Positions 1-12,133 are shown, counted from the first letter of the stretch. The stretch is DNA of 64,000 nucleotides from Dryomyza anilis (GCA_951804985.1 OX638132.1:16845529-16909528), one strand, 5' to 3'. Notes: generated by a model not told the origin, from the letters alone. Made by a program: numbers and translations.

Positions 1-273
1 CCTTCATTTCATCATATGAATGAAAAAGTGAACATCATATTGATGAATTTTGTTCATCAAACCATATTAATTTAAATATCATAAATCTTATAAGAATTAT
101 AAATACGTAAATGTGTAAATGGAGACCAATTTTTGTTTGAAGTTTGATGATATAAAAAATATTAAAAATGAAAAACACTGAAAAAATACAATTTTAGTTC
201 AATGAATGAAATCATCAATATGATGAATTTTTTTTTGTGTGTTCATATTTAATATTATTTAAAATAATATTAA
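1..273. repeat. AT-rich flank with pieces of the 'ATCATCAATATGATGAAT' repeat
   Basis: No gene is seen. The words TGATGAATTTTGTTCATC (near 42-58) and ATCATCAATATGATGAATTT (near 211-230) match the termini of the inner MITE at 318-1214, so this looks like the worn end of another copy. Confidence 0.4.
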
Positions 274-1350
274 GGGTGTGTGTGAGTTCGACTAAATTGC
301 TGACTAAACTAAATTTACACAGAAAAAATTTACATTATATTGATGTATTCTGTTCTTCGAAGCATGATTCATTGTATTGAAGAACCGTTCATAATATTAC
401 TGACTAACAACATCAATGTCATGAATGCTATCATAAATATGATGAACGCTTGGTAACTTTCGAAAAAGTGTTCTTCAATATCATGAATTGTATGTGAAGA
501 ATACGTTTCATCATATTAATGAACATAAACATAAAATACAACATATATACTTCATATTGCAGAGTGCTTTTCATTAAATCAAATTTCAGTCAAAATATTT
601 TATTTTCGTTCATTTTTTGCCGTACTTCTCAGTTCTCAAGTAGTTCTTGTACGTTATTTCTTATATAATGCTTGCTCGACAAGCATAAATTAGTAAAATA
701 TTTTATAATATATTTATTTATAACTACAACTTTTTATTAATAAAAAGTTATATTTATAATTTTTTTTCTATACATTTTTTTTCGATACTTCGGGTAATTT
801 TTTTTTCAAAAACAAATTTTTTTTGGATAATTTTTTTTTGAAAACAAAATTTTTTTGGATAATTTTTTTATGAAAGACAACATTTTTTTTTCTGTTATTT
901 TTTAAATAAAATTTTTTCAACAACACTTTTTTCGAATTATTTTTTAAACAATTTTATTTTTTTTTGAAAAATTCGTAAAAAGTATATTTTATTAATAAAT
1001 ATTATGAATAATTTCATCAATATGACGATTCAAATTCATTGTATTGAATATTTCGTTCTTCACTATGATGTTCGATAGTACGAATAATTTCATATATATA
1101 ATAAATGTATTCATCAATATGTCATTTAATAAACGGTGGTACCAATATGATTAATCTAGTAGTTGGTGAAAAAATTCATAATATTTATGCATATTGATGA
1201 TTTTTTTTTCAGTGTAGGTAATTTTTCGATTATCATATGCCTGATTGTTGTCATCTTAGTTGGCGCGAAAATTTGCTACATTGAAAAATAAACCTGCATT
1301 AACGACACAATTTTGTTTAGTCAGCAATTTAGTCGAATTTGGACACACCC
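274..1350. mobile_element. Outer MITE-like element with GGGTGTGT termini and TAA target duplication
   Basis: The left end (274-309) and right end (1315-1350) are inverted repeats of about 36 bp that share the block ATTCGACTAAATTGCTGA in opposite orientation, each with GGGTGTGT outermost. TAA flanks both sides (271-273 and 1351-1353). A 3-bp TWA-type duplication with G-rich termini is typical of PIF/Harbinger-type non-autonomous elements; that assignment is inference. No transposase is encoded. Another element is inserted inside it. Confidence 0.6.
318..1214. mobile_element. Inner MITE nested in the 274-1350 element
   Basis: The ends CACAGAAAAAA (318) and TTTTTTTCAGTG (to 1214) are inverted repeats and TA flanks both sides. 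The subterminal sequence is rich in ATGATGAA/TTCATCAT words. A second copy lies at 21748-22303. No coding potential. The T-rich middle (about 730-960) is absent from the second copy. Confidence 0.55.
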
Positions 1351-1351
1351 T

Positions 1352-2358
1352 AAGTATTAAAATATAAAAAATAATTAAAATTCAATGAATTTTATATCGT
1401 AAAATCACAAAAATATGTTCATAATATTGGTAAGGTTTGCCGATAGTTGCTATTTAATAAAAACAAAGGATTTGTATGATTACTTTCTATCATTTCCCGA
1501 TTGCACATGAGTTTCGAAAAAGGTAACATTAGTCGGTACCATTAACTTTTAGATAATGTAAATGCAGCTATTGTTGCATGCCAAGGTTATGTTAACGTTA
1601 ACTCTAATGGAGCTTATCTGAAGAAAACCCGATTACCGATTTCTACTATATAAATTGGTCAATTGCTTTAATCTGGGGTCAAATTAAGCGCATCTAGTTT
1701 CGAAACTTGAATGATTTCACTTTTTGAATATCTAATCTTATTATTATTGAATTTTTGAAAAATCATATTTTTTATTCAAGTATCCTATTATTTTGTGGTA
1801 ACTGTTAAAAAATATCAAACCTTGGTGTCGTGGAACGAATTGAAAATCGAAAAAGTTACAAGAAATGCTTAAAAATCATATTGAATATTGGGTATAATGT
1901 ATATTCGAAATGTGAATTAAGTTTATTTTGCATTTTTGTCTATGGAAATAATATTTCAACATACATACAATCAATATATTCACATAACATGTACCTTTAT
2001 TTAAAAATTCGATAAAATATATCTAGATACAAAAATAATTACGAATTAAACAATTATTTTCCAAGTACATAGTCATAATTTATCGGACGGTTATACAATA
2101 TTTAGTGCTTAGTACTAAACAAAATATGTTTGAAACTATATTTAAGTATAAACTAATTTATAGAAAAATAATTAAATATATTATGCTAGGCATTAAGTTT
2201 AGCTTAAACAATAAACTTAAAACTTAATAATTACCTCATTACATACGGTGGCTACTTTCTGAATTAACTAGACACTAAAATGCATAGGTCTGGCATTTTT
2301 TACCTTGTTATGAGCTAAATTGACCCCACCGCTCATTTTATCGCAATTAAAAATACAG
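1352..2358 (-). other. Presumed rn 3' UTR and downstream flank
   Basis: AT-rich sequence after the rn stop. I see no gene in it; a 61-codon frame near 1830-2015 has no recognisable features and appears to be chance. A likely transcript end lies between about 2000 and 1750. Confidence 0.35.
1996..2001 (-). terminator. possible polyadenylation signal for rn/roe
   Basis: Minus-strand AATAAA (TTTATT on the plus strand) about 360 bp after the rn stop. Others lie at 1927-1922 and 1776-1771. In DNA this AT-rich the hexamer is common by chance, so only position supports it. Confidence 0.2.
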
Positions 2359-2675
2359 CTACCCTTTATCCTTGCCCGGACCCACACTCACGCCCAGCAG
2401 ATGTTCGCCCGCCATAAGTCCGGCCGGCTGATGTGCATAATTTCGGATCTGATGCAATGATATCAGCTGATTGGGAAAAGTGTTGGCATTGTTCTGATTG
2501 ACGTTCTTATTCTGAAAACTGATCGCATCGTAGAGATACGGTCGTTGCGCCATCGGATGATGACTTAATGTATTGAGATGCGGTGTCATCGAGTTGATTG
2601 GTGTAAATGCTGAGTTACTGGAGGTTTTTGCTATGCTCGCCGCATCGTACGGTCCTACGGTGGATGGCGTGGATA
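2359..2675 (-). CDS. rn: rotund/roughened eye terminal coding exon
   Basis: Minus-strand exon of 317 bp with acceptor TTTTCATTTCTAG|TATCC. The first two bases complete the Val codon begun by the G at 3381 (phase 1 join). It codes ~105 residues ending VSVGPGKDKG and the TAG stop at 2361-2359. Segments such as LISLHQIRNYAHQP and AGEHLLGV look like the conserved C-terminal tail of the Rotund/ZNF362-384 group, which is from memory and not checked. No enzymatic or DNA-binding domain is present here. The exon is shared by both proposed isoforms. Confidence 0.85.
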
Positions 2676-3380
2676 CTAGAAATGAAAATATATTGGAGAT
2701 TATTTAGATTTATGAAGTATAGTGCAGCCAAAAATTAAAATAGGAATATATGAGGAGCTCTGTATATTTCGAGCGCTCCATTTAACAGAAGCTCGAGAAG
2801 AGCGTACATGCTACATGTTAAGCTCGTTTGGACGATTGTAGTTCTGTTAGAACGTGTCTCTCACCAACAGCAGCGAGCTAACGATTGTTGCGTGTTTCGA
2901 ACACATGAACACTGAAACATTGTTTATGTCACAAATGCATTCGAGCGATCTCCGTTTCTGAACACTTGTTATAGTATCAAACATTGGACTGATGACGTCT
3001 TGTACAACCATCCAACTTTAACATTAGAAAAAAAAATTTTTTTTTCATTTAATTTTTTGGGATTCCAGAAAATTGTGTGACCATGTGTATGTTGGTAAAA
3101 GTAAGAATTTAGAAGAATCGTTGTCTATCGGCGAACATACAACATTAAACTGTATGAGTGAAAATGAGGAAACTGTGTGTGAGACAATATTTCTTGGTAA
3201 ACTTTCCACTGTCTACCGTGAGGTAGCGCCGTATAGAAAAAATTTATATCATTTAGATGTCTTTAGTTTCCACCCCATATTTGAATCTGGTAATTTTCGT
3301 TTTCAAGTCCTACACATTTTTAAACTGAGTTCTTGATCGGAAGTCTACCTTTAAAAAGATCTATATTAGTCATATCATAC
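2676..3380 (-). other. Intron between rn finger exon and terminal exon
   Basis: 705-bp intron bounded by GTATGA (3380) and TTTCTAG (2676). Its 3' part (about 2750-2800) carries CGAGCGCTCCATTTAACAG, which recurs inverted near 23260-23285. That points to an old repeat insertion. An open frame at 3073-3336 on the plus strand has no recognisable similarity and is not called. Confidence 0.6.
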
Positions 3381-4476
3381 CGATATCCTCACGACCGCTG
3401 TCTGACATTCGGTGATGTGGCTGCAAATCCGCATGTCCATTCGTTGGTACCCCTACGCCACCTCCACCGGCGGCAACAGCTTGATGAGAGTTTATTGGCG
3501 GGAAATCCATATGTTGTTGAGGTTGTTGCTGCTGTTGATGGTGCAGTGGCGCCCCATGCTGTTGTTGCTGCTGCTGGTGCGTGCTATGTTGCTGCTGTTG
3601 CTGCTGATGATGATGATGGTGCTGCTGTTGTTGTTGCTGTTGCTGCTGTTGTTGCTGGTGCTGCTGATGCATAACGTCATTTATATTTGCAGCCGAGTCT
3701 GGACTGACTTTCGGCCAGTACGGATGTTCCGATGGTGCAATGGAAACTGGCGGCAAACCCAAATTACTGCGCTGATGATTCGTTGAGGAAATAGTTGTAT
3801 TGCCGCTACCATTAACGCCAGCACCAATACCACTGTTACCGCCGCCGCCTCCTGGTCCACCACTTGCTCCACCGCTACCATTACCCGGCAGACCAGGAGT
3901 AGTTGCTGTGCCCGACGGGCCCGTTGCCGAATTATTGGTCGTGCCAGCAGTATTTGTGGCCATGATCGGTGGACGTTTATCTGTGCGTTCCGCATGCTTT
4001 TGCATGTGCTTGGTCAAATACGTCTCCTGTGTATAGCTCTTGCCGCAATACTGGCAGATGTGCGTCTTCAGATGCTTCGACTCCTTGTGCTTGGGAATGT
4101 GCTCCAGCAGCGACGGCTCATCGGAGAAACACTTGTAGCACGAATTGCATTTGAATGGTTTGTCTGTCTGGTGGCATCGCGAGTGCGATTGGAGATTCGA
4201 GAGTTGCGAGAAGGCCTTCTGACAGCCGGGATGTCGACATTTGTAGGGTTTGTCGCCGGTGTGCGTCCGTATGTGCTGCTGCAAATGCGACAGTTGCGTG
4301 AACTTGCGCTGACAGATCTCGCAGCGGTACGGCTTGATGCCCAGGTGGATGCGTGTGTGTTGCGACAGATACGAGGAGTTGGCGAAAGCCTTCGAGCACT
4401 GGGTGCACTTATAGGGTTTCGCTTCGCGCATATGGATCTGGGTGTGGAGCTGGAGATCGGCTTTGGAACTAAATAT
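3381..4476 (-). CDS. rn: rotund/roughened eye shared exon: C2H2 zinc-finger array and Gln/His-rich tail
   Basis: Minus-strand exon of 1096 bp with acceptor TTTTTGCCACAG|ATA and donor GATATCG|GTATGA (phase 1). It begins with the second half of finger 1 (IFSSKADLQLH...), followed by five complete C2H2 fingers. The linkers are HTGDKP-like and finger 4 has a C-x4-C knuckle (CRHPGC). The order and wording (SSYLSQHTRIH, LSHLQQHIRTH, CGKSYTQETYLTKH) are typical of the Rotund/Squeeze/LIN-29/ZNF362-384 family of sequence-specific nuclear transcription factors. After the fingers come a Thr/Asn/Ser/Gly spacer, then Gln/His repeats coded by CAG/CAA/CAC, then a conserved-looking end. Squeeze shares near-identical fingers. 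rn is preferred because of the very large introns and the separate upstream exon at 6559-5741. In Drosophila rn acts in leg, wing and eye patterning. Confidence 0.9.
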
Positions 4477-5740
4477 CTGTGGCAAAAATGAGAGTAAGAG
4501 AAAGAGATATTAAAATTTGTTATATGATTCAATATATAGTGTAAATTCAATAATTTCATATATAATTCTTCTTGATTTAAGTATAAAGTGTTCTTAAGTG
4601 TATAATTTCCAAGAAGTTTTCCTCTTGATTTAAGTATAAGGTGTTCTTATGGTTCTTAATAATCTAACATTCATTTAAGAATTGTATTTTCTAATAATAT
4701 TTTTATGATTTATAATGATCATCCAAAGGCTTCATTTATTTTTTACATAATCCAAATGATGTTTCTCAATAGTTTTTTTATTAGTGCGTATACACTCCAA
4801 ATGGTTCGAAGTCTGTACTAAATGGTTGTAAAACAGTTTGAAAGTAGTTGTAGTCCAAACTGCAATTCTTTTAGTAAAAACAACTGACTAAACGGTTGAG
4901 AGAAAAGATTAAGTTTTTTGGGCAAGGAGTTGGTTGGCGCAACAAATCTCTATTCGGTGTGTATCTACCTCTCAGTTTGCTATATCTCGGAGATCTTCGA
5001 TGCATCAATGATTTTTCTTCGACTTTACCGCTTGTCTCCAGTCTGCCATTCGTTTCGATTTGATGCGTATGATCTCAAATCAGATCTTGTTCCAATATCG
5101 TACACCAAAACGTACTTAATTGCAAGATTGAAACGACATATCGCATTTTTTTACGAAACAAAGAATAAAAACGACTCTAGATTGATATCGCATCGAATAG
5201 GGCAAAGGTATCAATATTGATTCGAAAAACATTGCGATATCGTTGTGATAAATATTTCGAATCATAACGTATCTTGTCTTTAAATTTTAATGTACATGAA
5301 ATTAAAAAAAAATAATAGTGATAAACGAAAGAAAACAGAACTTAGTTCGAGATAACTTCGATCATCGAAAAGCTTCGAGACATCTTTTCGATATCGATTT
5401 AGTACCGAGAAATGTCGCTATATACCTCCCACCCTGGCATGTCTCGGAAATCTTCAATGCCCAAAGATTTTACTAACTTCGACTTTACCGCTTCTTTTAT
5501 AAAAAACGATATTAAATCACATTTAACGCATCGATATCGCAATATTTTTCGGATAAATCTCAAATTTTAATAATTTTTCTTTTCGAAAACGCAAACTTTA
5601 AAAATATTAAAATTATTTTTTTCTCGTAGGAATTTCGAAAAAACTTCGAAAAAACTAAGCACATGAATTATATTCGATATACGAGAATTGTTCGAGGCGA
5701 GTATTCCACCAATATAATGATCTGGTTCGACATATAGTAC
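4477..5740 (-). other. roe-specific intron containing an ATCGATATCG-rich repeat
   Basis: The intron between the proposed roe exon and the shared finger exon. From about 4975 to 5560 it holds a worn repeat full of CGATATCG, ATCTTCGA and TTCGAAA words. Its line of words (GATCTTGT.CCAATATCG, GACATATCG, GATTGATATCGCATC) recurs at 14250-14500 and 60520-61010. No coding content is seen. Confidence 0.5.
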
Positions 5741-6559
5741 CTTAGTATCTTTAACATCCAACGACAAATGCATATGATGTGGTGAACTGGTCGATGACGA
5801 AATTCCGTTGGTGGATCCGCTGTCGTTGACGCTGCTGTTCTGTTGCCGCGCTCCGCCATTGTCTACGCTGTTGCTCGTGGTGACGATGTGATGATTCGGG
5901 TCGTGCGGATAGATTTTTGCCTTGCGTCCACGCACGTTGCCGCTATGCGTGGGAGGCACCACCGGCAATGTGTCACCATTGCTCGAGCTAACAATGGCAG
6001 CAGCAGAAGCATCTGCAGCAGCAACAGTTGTCACACTGGTCGAAGACAACTTGCGGTTGCTCTCATCTAAACTCAGTTGTGTTGCTGTTGTTGTACTTGA
6101 TGTTGCACTCAACTTATGTTGTTGATGATGATGTTGATGCTGGTGCTGATGTTGTTGTTGCTGCTGCTGTTGTTGTTGTGTGGTTATCGGTGGATCGCTA
6201 TTGTTTGCACTGTTGCTACTCGTTGTCACATTGTAATGATTGATATGCGAATGTTGCTGTTGTAAATGCTGCTGTTGTAAATGCTGCTGTTGTTGTTGCT
6301 GTTGCGCCTGTTGCTGCGTATGATGTTGCTGTTGGCTGTAGGCCAGTACGGAGCTGCGCAAATCGGCTGTGTTCGAGAAGACGCTCAGTGGGCCCAGCGT
6401 TACGCGCTCGTTCAAACTGTTGCGCAGCTGATCGATTGAACGATGTACAGCATGCGAGTAATCGCCACCAGCGGGCGGTATTTCACCGATCAGTGGTGAA
6501 GTGTGATGATAGTCTAGACCACCACCGAGTGGTCGATACTCAATGAGACGACCATCCAT
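5741..6559 (-). CDS. rn: probable roughened eye (roe) isoform-specific first coding exon
   Basis: Begins at ATG 6559-6557 and stays open on the minus strand to 5567. The best phase-0 donor is ACTAAG|GTACTA at 5741/5740, giving 273 residues that join in frame to the finger exon at 4476. Visible composition: MDGRLIEYRPLGGGLDYHH, a Leu/Asn/Val-rich patch around residues 40-75, long Gln/His runs (about 78-150, CAG/CAA/CAC), Thr/Ser/Ala-rich stretches, a basic GRKAKIYP patch and a Ser/His tail. No finger is encoded. In Drosophila the roe transcript uses its own 5' exon and shares the finger exons with rn; position, phase and architecture fit. The product would start inside finger 1 and lack its C-x2-C. 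The codons just after the donor still look coding-like (to about 5690), so a different donor or an extra exon is possible. The 5' UTR and promoter were not identified. Confidence 0.65.
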
Positions 6560-7519
6560 TATAATTGTTTGTTTTTTAATAATATCAAAAATTATACTTT
6601 GATTATAGTTAATATTTCACTGCACTTATTTTGAAAATACATATTCGAGAAAGAGTACAATTTACATTGGGCATTTTTTTCTTATAATCTGCATTTGAGT
6701 TTTTTAATTAATGTGTTTTAATTGTATTCGCAAAATATTTTATGTGTTATGTGGAAATTTTGTAAATTGACAGTTGTCGCACGTAAATATCTCACCGAAA
6801 TATTTCTAACCACAAATACATCATTCATACAAATTTTTAAATTAGTACAACACTTTTGTTCATAACTTCTGAACTCCTAAAGGTTTTATGTTACTTAAAG
6901 TTTCAAATAATAGATAAAATATTTGCCTTCAACATGTATTATTTTAAAATTTTTACAAAGGTAGCTTTTTGAGATATGTGCTTTTGAAATATACTTGCTC
7001 CAAAACTGACCACTATAAAATCAACATGGTGTTAAAATTATATGTCTTTTTTTGGCATTTGTATTATCCTTGAAATGAAAGCTTAGTATTTTAATTCTTT
7101 TAACTATTGCTTAAGTTTTCAAATTTTAAAGCACTCAATTCAAAACATATTTGGACGAAGCGAATGTTATGTCAAAGACCTATAATTGGAAAACAGGGCG
7201 CCAATACAATTTTTGAATGCCTATTTTTTGCGCAATCCCTTGCAAACTCTTCTAAATTCATGAAACTCCTAATTTTTATTGTCAAATGTAGCCTTTTTTT
7301 GTTTTTAGAAATCCGCACTTTACCGTTGTTGGCCAGTTTTGACAATTCAAACTTGAGATGGGCGCGTGCCGTGCTCTAAAATCAGGCATGCACCCATTCA
7401 AGATTTTTTTTTTTAGTTTCTACTCCAATTTAAAAAACCTTTTACTTCCAGCATCAGAAAAGAAAAATTTCGTGGTATTTTAATCAGGGACAAACACACT
7501 TTGTAATATCGGTGTCGGT
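6560..7519 (-). other. Upstream of roe exon: possible 5' UTR or promoter
   Basis: AT-rich sequence 5' of the roe ATG. I found no convincing acceptor, TATA box or TCAGT initiator on the minus strand, so I cannot tell whether the exon is a transcription start or an internal 3' splice target. Nothing else is recognised. Confidence 0.25.
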
Positions 7520-8125
7520 TCTACACATTTTTAATAACGATTCCAATTCAGGTTCCAAAAATCGAAACGGTTCCGATTCCGGTTCTTTGCGGTCCCCGAC
7601 AGCTTCCGATTCCGGAGAGGTTTTGATTCAGAGAATAAAACAGTACCAAACTTAATTTTTGAATTATTTATAATAAGGGACCATAAATAACTGGTACCGG
7701 AACCGATTTAAAAATGGGTGGAACCGGAATCTATATAATTTTTTTGGTTAGAACCGGAATCGGAACCGGAACCGCTATTTTTTAAATCTTGGAACGAGAA
7801 CCGGCACCGATATTCCAAGGGTTTTAGTCCCACTCTGGCACTGCAAGAAACCGAAATTGTAACCGGAACTGTCATTAACAAATGTGTGGAACCGGAATCC
7901 AAACTCATACAATTTTTTGGTTGAAACCGGAATCGGAACCTGAACCGCTATTTTGTAAATCTTGGAACGAGAACTGGCACCGATATTCCAAGGGTTATAA
8001 TTGCACGAATCGGAATTGTAACCGTTTCGATTTTTGAAATTGAAACCGTCAAAAAAAAAAAAAAAACGGAATCGCAACCCATACAATTTTTTTTTTTACT
8101 CTTGGAACCAGAACCGGTATTCTAA
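7520..8125. repeat. Degenerate GGAACCGGAAxCGG array
   Basis: Repeated words GGAACCGGAATCGGAACC, CTTGGAACGAGAACCGG and CCGATATTCCAAGGGTT recur at least three times at roughly 150-170-bp spacing, interspersed with ATACAATTTTTTTGG. The same GGAACCGGAACTGGAACCG words recur at 37917-38030 and 39917-40095. The open frames crossing it are by-products of the repeat. Confidence 0.55.
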
Positions 8126-9267
8126 AGGGTTTATAATATTATTTTTCAGGGTTTTCCTTCTTTTCATGTGATTCCGTGCTTTTTTCGTGTTTTGTCGTGC
8201 TTCTTCGTGTCTTTCTATGTTCCGTGTTTTATCGTGCTTCTCGTGTGTGCTTTTAAATTTAGTCTTCGGACTCGTGAGTCACCTATCGGCGTGCCCGTGC
8301 CCATCAAAAACAGGCACACGCCCTTCTCTAATTCAAATCAAACTCATTTATGTCAATAACTTTACGAGATATGAGTGATACTCACTTACGAGGTGAAATG
8401 TGTACAACTAATATTTAAATTTCATTCTATAACATTACTCAACAAAACGAGAAATATTTCTGGCATGGACATCCCATACATTAATTCTATATAATTTGTG
8501 ATTGCTGTTTTCGACTGCATACTTAGTTTTTTTCTATTACGTAATGTTTTTAAAAAAATAGCTCTCGAATTTTCAAGCCCTTTTCAGCCACTTTTTAGAA
8601 TTAAAAAAATACAGTACCTTACACAACTAGATTTCCAAAAAACAATAAACGCAATTTTTCTTTCAATTGTTAAGACTAATTACAATATACCGAAAAATAT
8701 TTAATATACAAATATTTATAGATATTTGAATCTAAGCTCGAAAAATATTTATTATTTTAGAGAATTTTTGGACGATATTTTAGCAGTGTGAATGAAATGA
8801 TAAAAAATTTTAAAATATTTTTTAAAAATGTTATATCAACATAGTTTTCGCTCAAATTTAAAATGCTTGTGTATATTATGTACAAATTACTAAAAAATAG
8901 CCGTTTTCATCCGAATTTTCTCAAAAACGCTACGTAGTAAAAAAAAGGCGGAGTATGCAATAAGAATAAGCATATTTTAGATATGAAGTAATGATATTTT
9001 CAGTTTAGGGGCATTAGTATTTTTTCAAAAACTTTACATAATAGAATAAAACTGAGTATGCGGCCAAACTCAGCACCAGCGAATTATATAGAATTGATGT
9101 ATGCAATGTCCATGGCAAAAATCGTGTTGGGTAGAGTAATTTGAAAACAGGGTGCCAATGCAAATTTTTAATTTTTAAATTTATGTTTTCGACGAAATCA
9201 AAGTTTACATTTTTGAAAATGCCAAAGAAAATATGCCATTAAAACAGCGAATTCAGCGCTTTAACCT
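8126..9267. other. Intronic AT-rich stretch, nothing recognised
   Basis: No exon, RNA gene or clear element boundary seen. A short TTTTCGTG/CTTCGTG-rich patch lies at 8150-8260. Confidence 0.4.
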
Positions 9268-9560
9268 TTTATACACGATTCTTCGTCAAATCAGCAATTG
9301 CGTTTGCACCTCAATGCAGTAAATTAATTGGTCGGCGCAGTTTTAGCAAATATAATTGCTGAAATTTCGCCGACTAATTAATTTGCTGTATTGACGTCCA
9401 AATAATCATATTAGCAAACGGAATTGCTGATTTGAGGAAGAATAGCAAATGTTTTCATGAAATTGCTGAATTTCATTGCTTATTAATGAATGCAATTAAT
9501 ATCGGTTGCTATATATACGTCGATTACGAACGTTGATTACGAACGGGACTGTAACTTGTA
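9268..9560. mobile_element. MITE related to the 44749-45076 element
   Basis: Shares with the 44.7-45.1 kb copy the words TCAGCAATT, CGTTTGC, AATTAATTTGCTG.ATTGACGT, CATATTAGCAAAC, AATTAATATCGGTTGCTATAT and ACGT.GATTA. Internal arms around 9285-9330 and 9400-9440 are inverted. Termini are less clear than in the other copy, so bounds are approximate. Confidence 0.45.
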
Positions 9561-9677
9561 TTGTAACTTGTATTAATATTTTTTAGCCTTAGTAGTTTTA
9601 ATTAAGCTTTCCAGAAAAAAAACAGTAAATATTATATTCAAAATTAGTTAATTAGGTACATCATAATAAAGATTATA

Positions 9678-10807
9678 CCCCAGACAAAATTTTAAGCAGG
9701 AAAATGGTTAGAAACACGCAGGCAAACACGCTACCTATACGCATTGAAATCACATTTTATATGAAGCTTTGAAGGTGGGAATGTGGACAAAAGCTGCTAG
9801 TTCTCTGCTATAGCATGAAAATAAAATTGGTAGGGAAATGGCATGCATAGGTAGGGTATGGTAGCTAAACAGGTGTAAGCAAAATGGTAGGCTCATGGTT
9901 GGGAATGGTAGGGAAAGGTAGGGATCATAAACATATGGTTTAGATCATGGGCGACCATCCATCCCGCCCTCAACCAAAACTTCTTGATGTACAACAACAC
10001 CGACAAATTTTGTTTGTTGAATTTTAGCAAAAATCAATCGCTTCGATGATGTGTTGTTGGTTACACATATTTCTTCTGCTTCACATTGTTATTCCAATGT
10101 TATTGTTATCGAAGTAAGCAATAACAAAAAACCCGTTTTGTACAACAAGAAGATTATGTTGTGGGCAAAAATGGCAAAAAGAGCCAGTCGCTGGTCACCT
10201 CCTGATGTAGATCAGCATAGATCGCGGCGATAGGGAAAATATTCACTTAACAATCCGACTTAACAAACCGATGGAATGAACACCGATTAAATAAAAATAC
10301 AAACGCACAAAAGACGCGGCGTGGCATATTAATTTGAAATAACTGCTAAAAAATTTTAATACTGAACATTTTTGAATGCAAATTTGATATTGTAAACAAC
10401 ATTTTCTATCGACAACTTGTTGATCAAGCTTTTAAAACTTCAAAACAGAAATAATATAAACAAAATTTTCTGTCGAGAAATTGTTGATCAAACTTTTCAA
10501 ATTTCAAAACAGTAATTCTATACAATGTGTTTGCCTGCTACTCGCAGGCTACCTTTCCCTTCCATATTCTAGCTATAAAGATACCTTTCAAAACTTCAAA
10601 ACCAAAACTTACAGAAAAATGCTTTTGACTGCTAGGGGTAGGCTTGAACATACCAGTTCGCGGCGTAAATGCTGCTATAGGGAGCCTGCTTATTTTCAAA
10701 AATTCAAAATGCCTGCTATGCAATGTGTATTTCCTACCATATTCCTGTGAGTTTTCCTCAAAACTACTACTGTAATACCAGTTTCCTTGCATATTTTTTG
10801 TCTGGGG
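9678..10807. mobile_element. 1.1-kb non-autonomous element with CCCCAGACAAAA termini
   Basis: The left end CCCCAGACAAAATTTTAAGC is mirrored by the right end TTTTTTGTCTGGGG, and the similarity continues inward (GCAGGAAAATGG against the complement of CCAGTTTCCTTGC). Subterminal GGTAGGGAAATGG and CATTTCCTACCA words repeat in both halves (about 9830-9930 and 10545-10560, 10720-10745). No transposase is recognisable; the frames at 10051-10233 and 10481-10792 show no family motif. Confidence 0.55.
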
Positions 10808-12133
10808 TTATTTTCTGTCCTACCACAATATCTTCGTCTCATAATCGGATATTGTTTTCTAGTTCTGCTTGCTCGTCTTTAACTTAGTCGTCAGACTAAT
10901 GGCGATGGCAATGTCGGCAAAAATGAAGTTGCGTCGGAAACGTCAAACAGCGCAGCGCCGCAGAAAGTCACGTAACAAGTAGAAATAAAAATCAAAACCA
11001 ACAACATAGAAACTAGAGAAAGTGTAGAGAGTTGGTAAAAAATGTGCGGATAAAAAATAGAGGACTAATATTTTTTATACACATTCAAACACTGTGTGAA
11101 TCCTGCGCGAATTTTTATACACAGCGAAACGAAAAAAATCTAAAATATTGGTGGCGGGCAAATGAAAAAATAGCGTACAAAAGAATAGACGAAAAAATGT
11201 AGAATTCTATTTTTTTCATTACAGGACACACCACCGGCCGACCGACCGACCGACCGACACAATTGCGAGTCAATAACAAATTTTTATTTCTACATTTTGT
11301 CGGTCTCGACATGAATTTGATTTTTATTTTCTAAATAAACCGGAAGTCTTTTTGTTGCTATTTTTCGTTCTATGTACTGGGAAATATATCCATTGAATCC
11401 GTGATATTTTATGGGTTTAAATATAGTATTTGTGGGTGTGTGTGTGTGTTCATTTACGTATGTGTTTGACTCTGTCTGTGTTTTTAGTTGTTTTGTCTGG
11501 CGATTCTCCACGTCATTGTTGTCAGTTGGCAGCGATTTGTCGTTTAGAAATGTCGACAAAAAAATAATATGTAAAAAAATATATAAAGTTGGGTGGGATT
11601 GGGTCCTATCCGGCTGCCAGTTCACGTGCTTTGATGTCGATTAAGAATTTAAATTGCTCGTCTGACAGATAGAGAGAGAGATAGAAATAGAAATAGAAAA
11701 GAATAGGGAGAGAATAATACCGATAAACGTGCAGGTGAAAGTTACCTCGGATTTTGTTATGAAATATTTATTTATTCTTTTTTGCTGACGTATTGACTCG
11801 ATATGAATCATTGGTCATGACCTTGATATTTATATTTTTTTATGTTAGTTAGAATTTAGAGACAGTGAACACATTTTTGCCATTTGTTTTATTTTTATTT
11901 TATTGGAAACATATTTATGAATATTATTCTACATCAATTTGAGTTCATTAACACAGCATGAATAAATTTGATATTGAATAAAACAGTATCAGTCATATAG
12001 TCCATACATTTCGATTTATACTTTTTTTCCACCGACATGTGAGGCATGAAAATGAATTATCTCACAACACTTTGATTATATAAAAGCGGACTGAAATTAC
12101 GTTCAAGAAAATATGTTTTTAAAAATCTAGTAC
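10808..12133. other. Intronic sequence with short simple repeats
   Basis: Contains a (CCGA)n tract at about 11233-11260 and GT-rich and AGAGAGA patches (about 11430-11460 and 11670-11690). No exon or bounded element is recognised. Confidence 0.4.

Noticed and set aside
3412..4491. Open frames on the plus strand opposite the finger exon
   Set aside because: Antisense shadows of the CAG/CAC-rich coding sequence; Leu/Val runs come from CTG/GTG complements.
5567..5740. The last 57 codons of the 5567-6559 frame as constitutive coding sequence
   Set aside because: The good phase-0 donor at 5741 and the drift into Phe/Lys/Asn-rich AT sequence suggest intron read-through. Kept as a finding because the first ~17 codons look coding-like.
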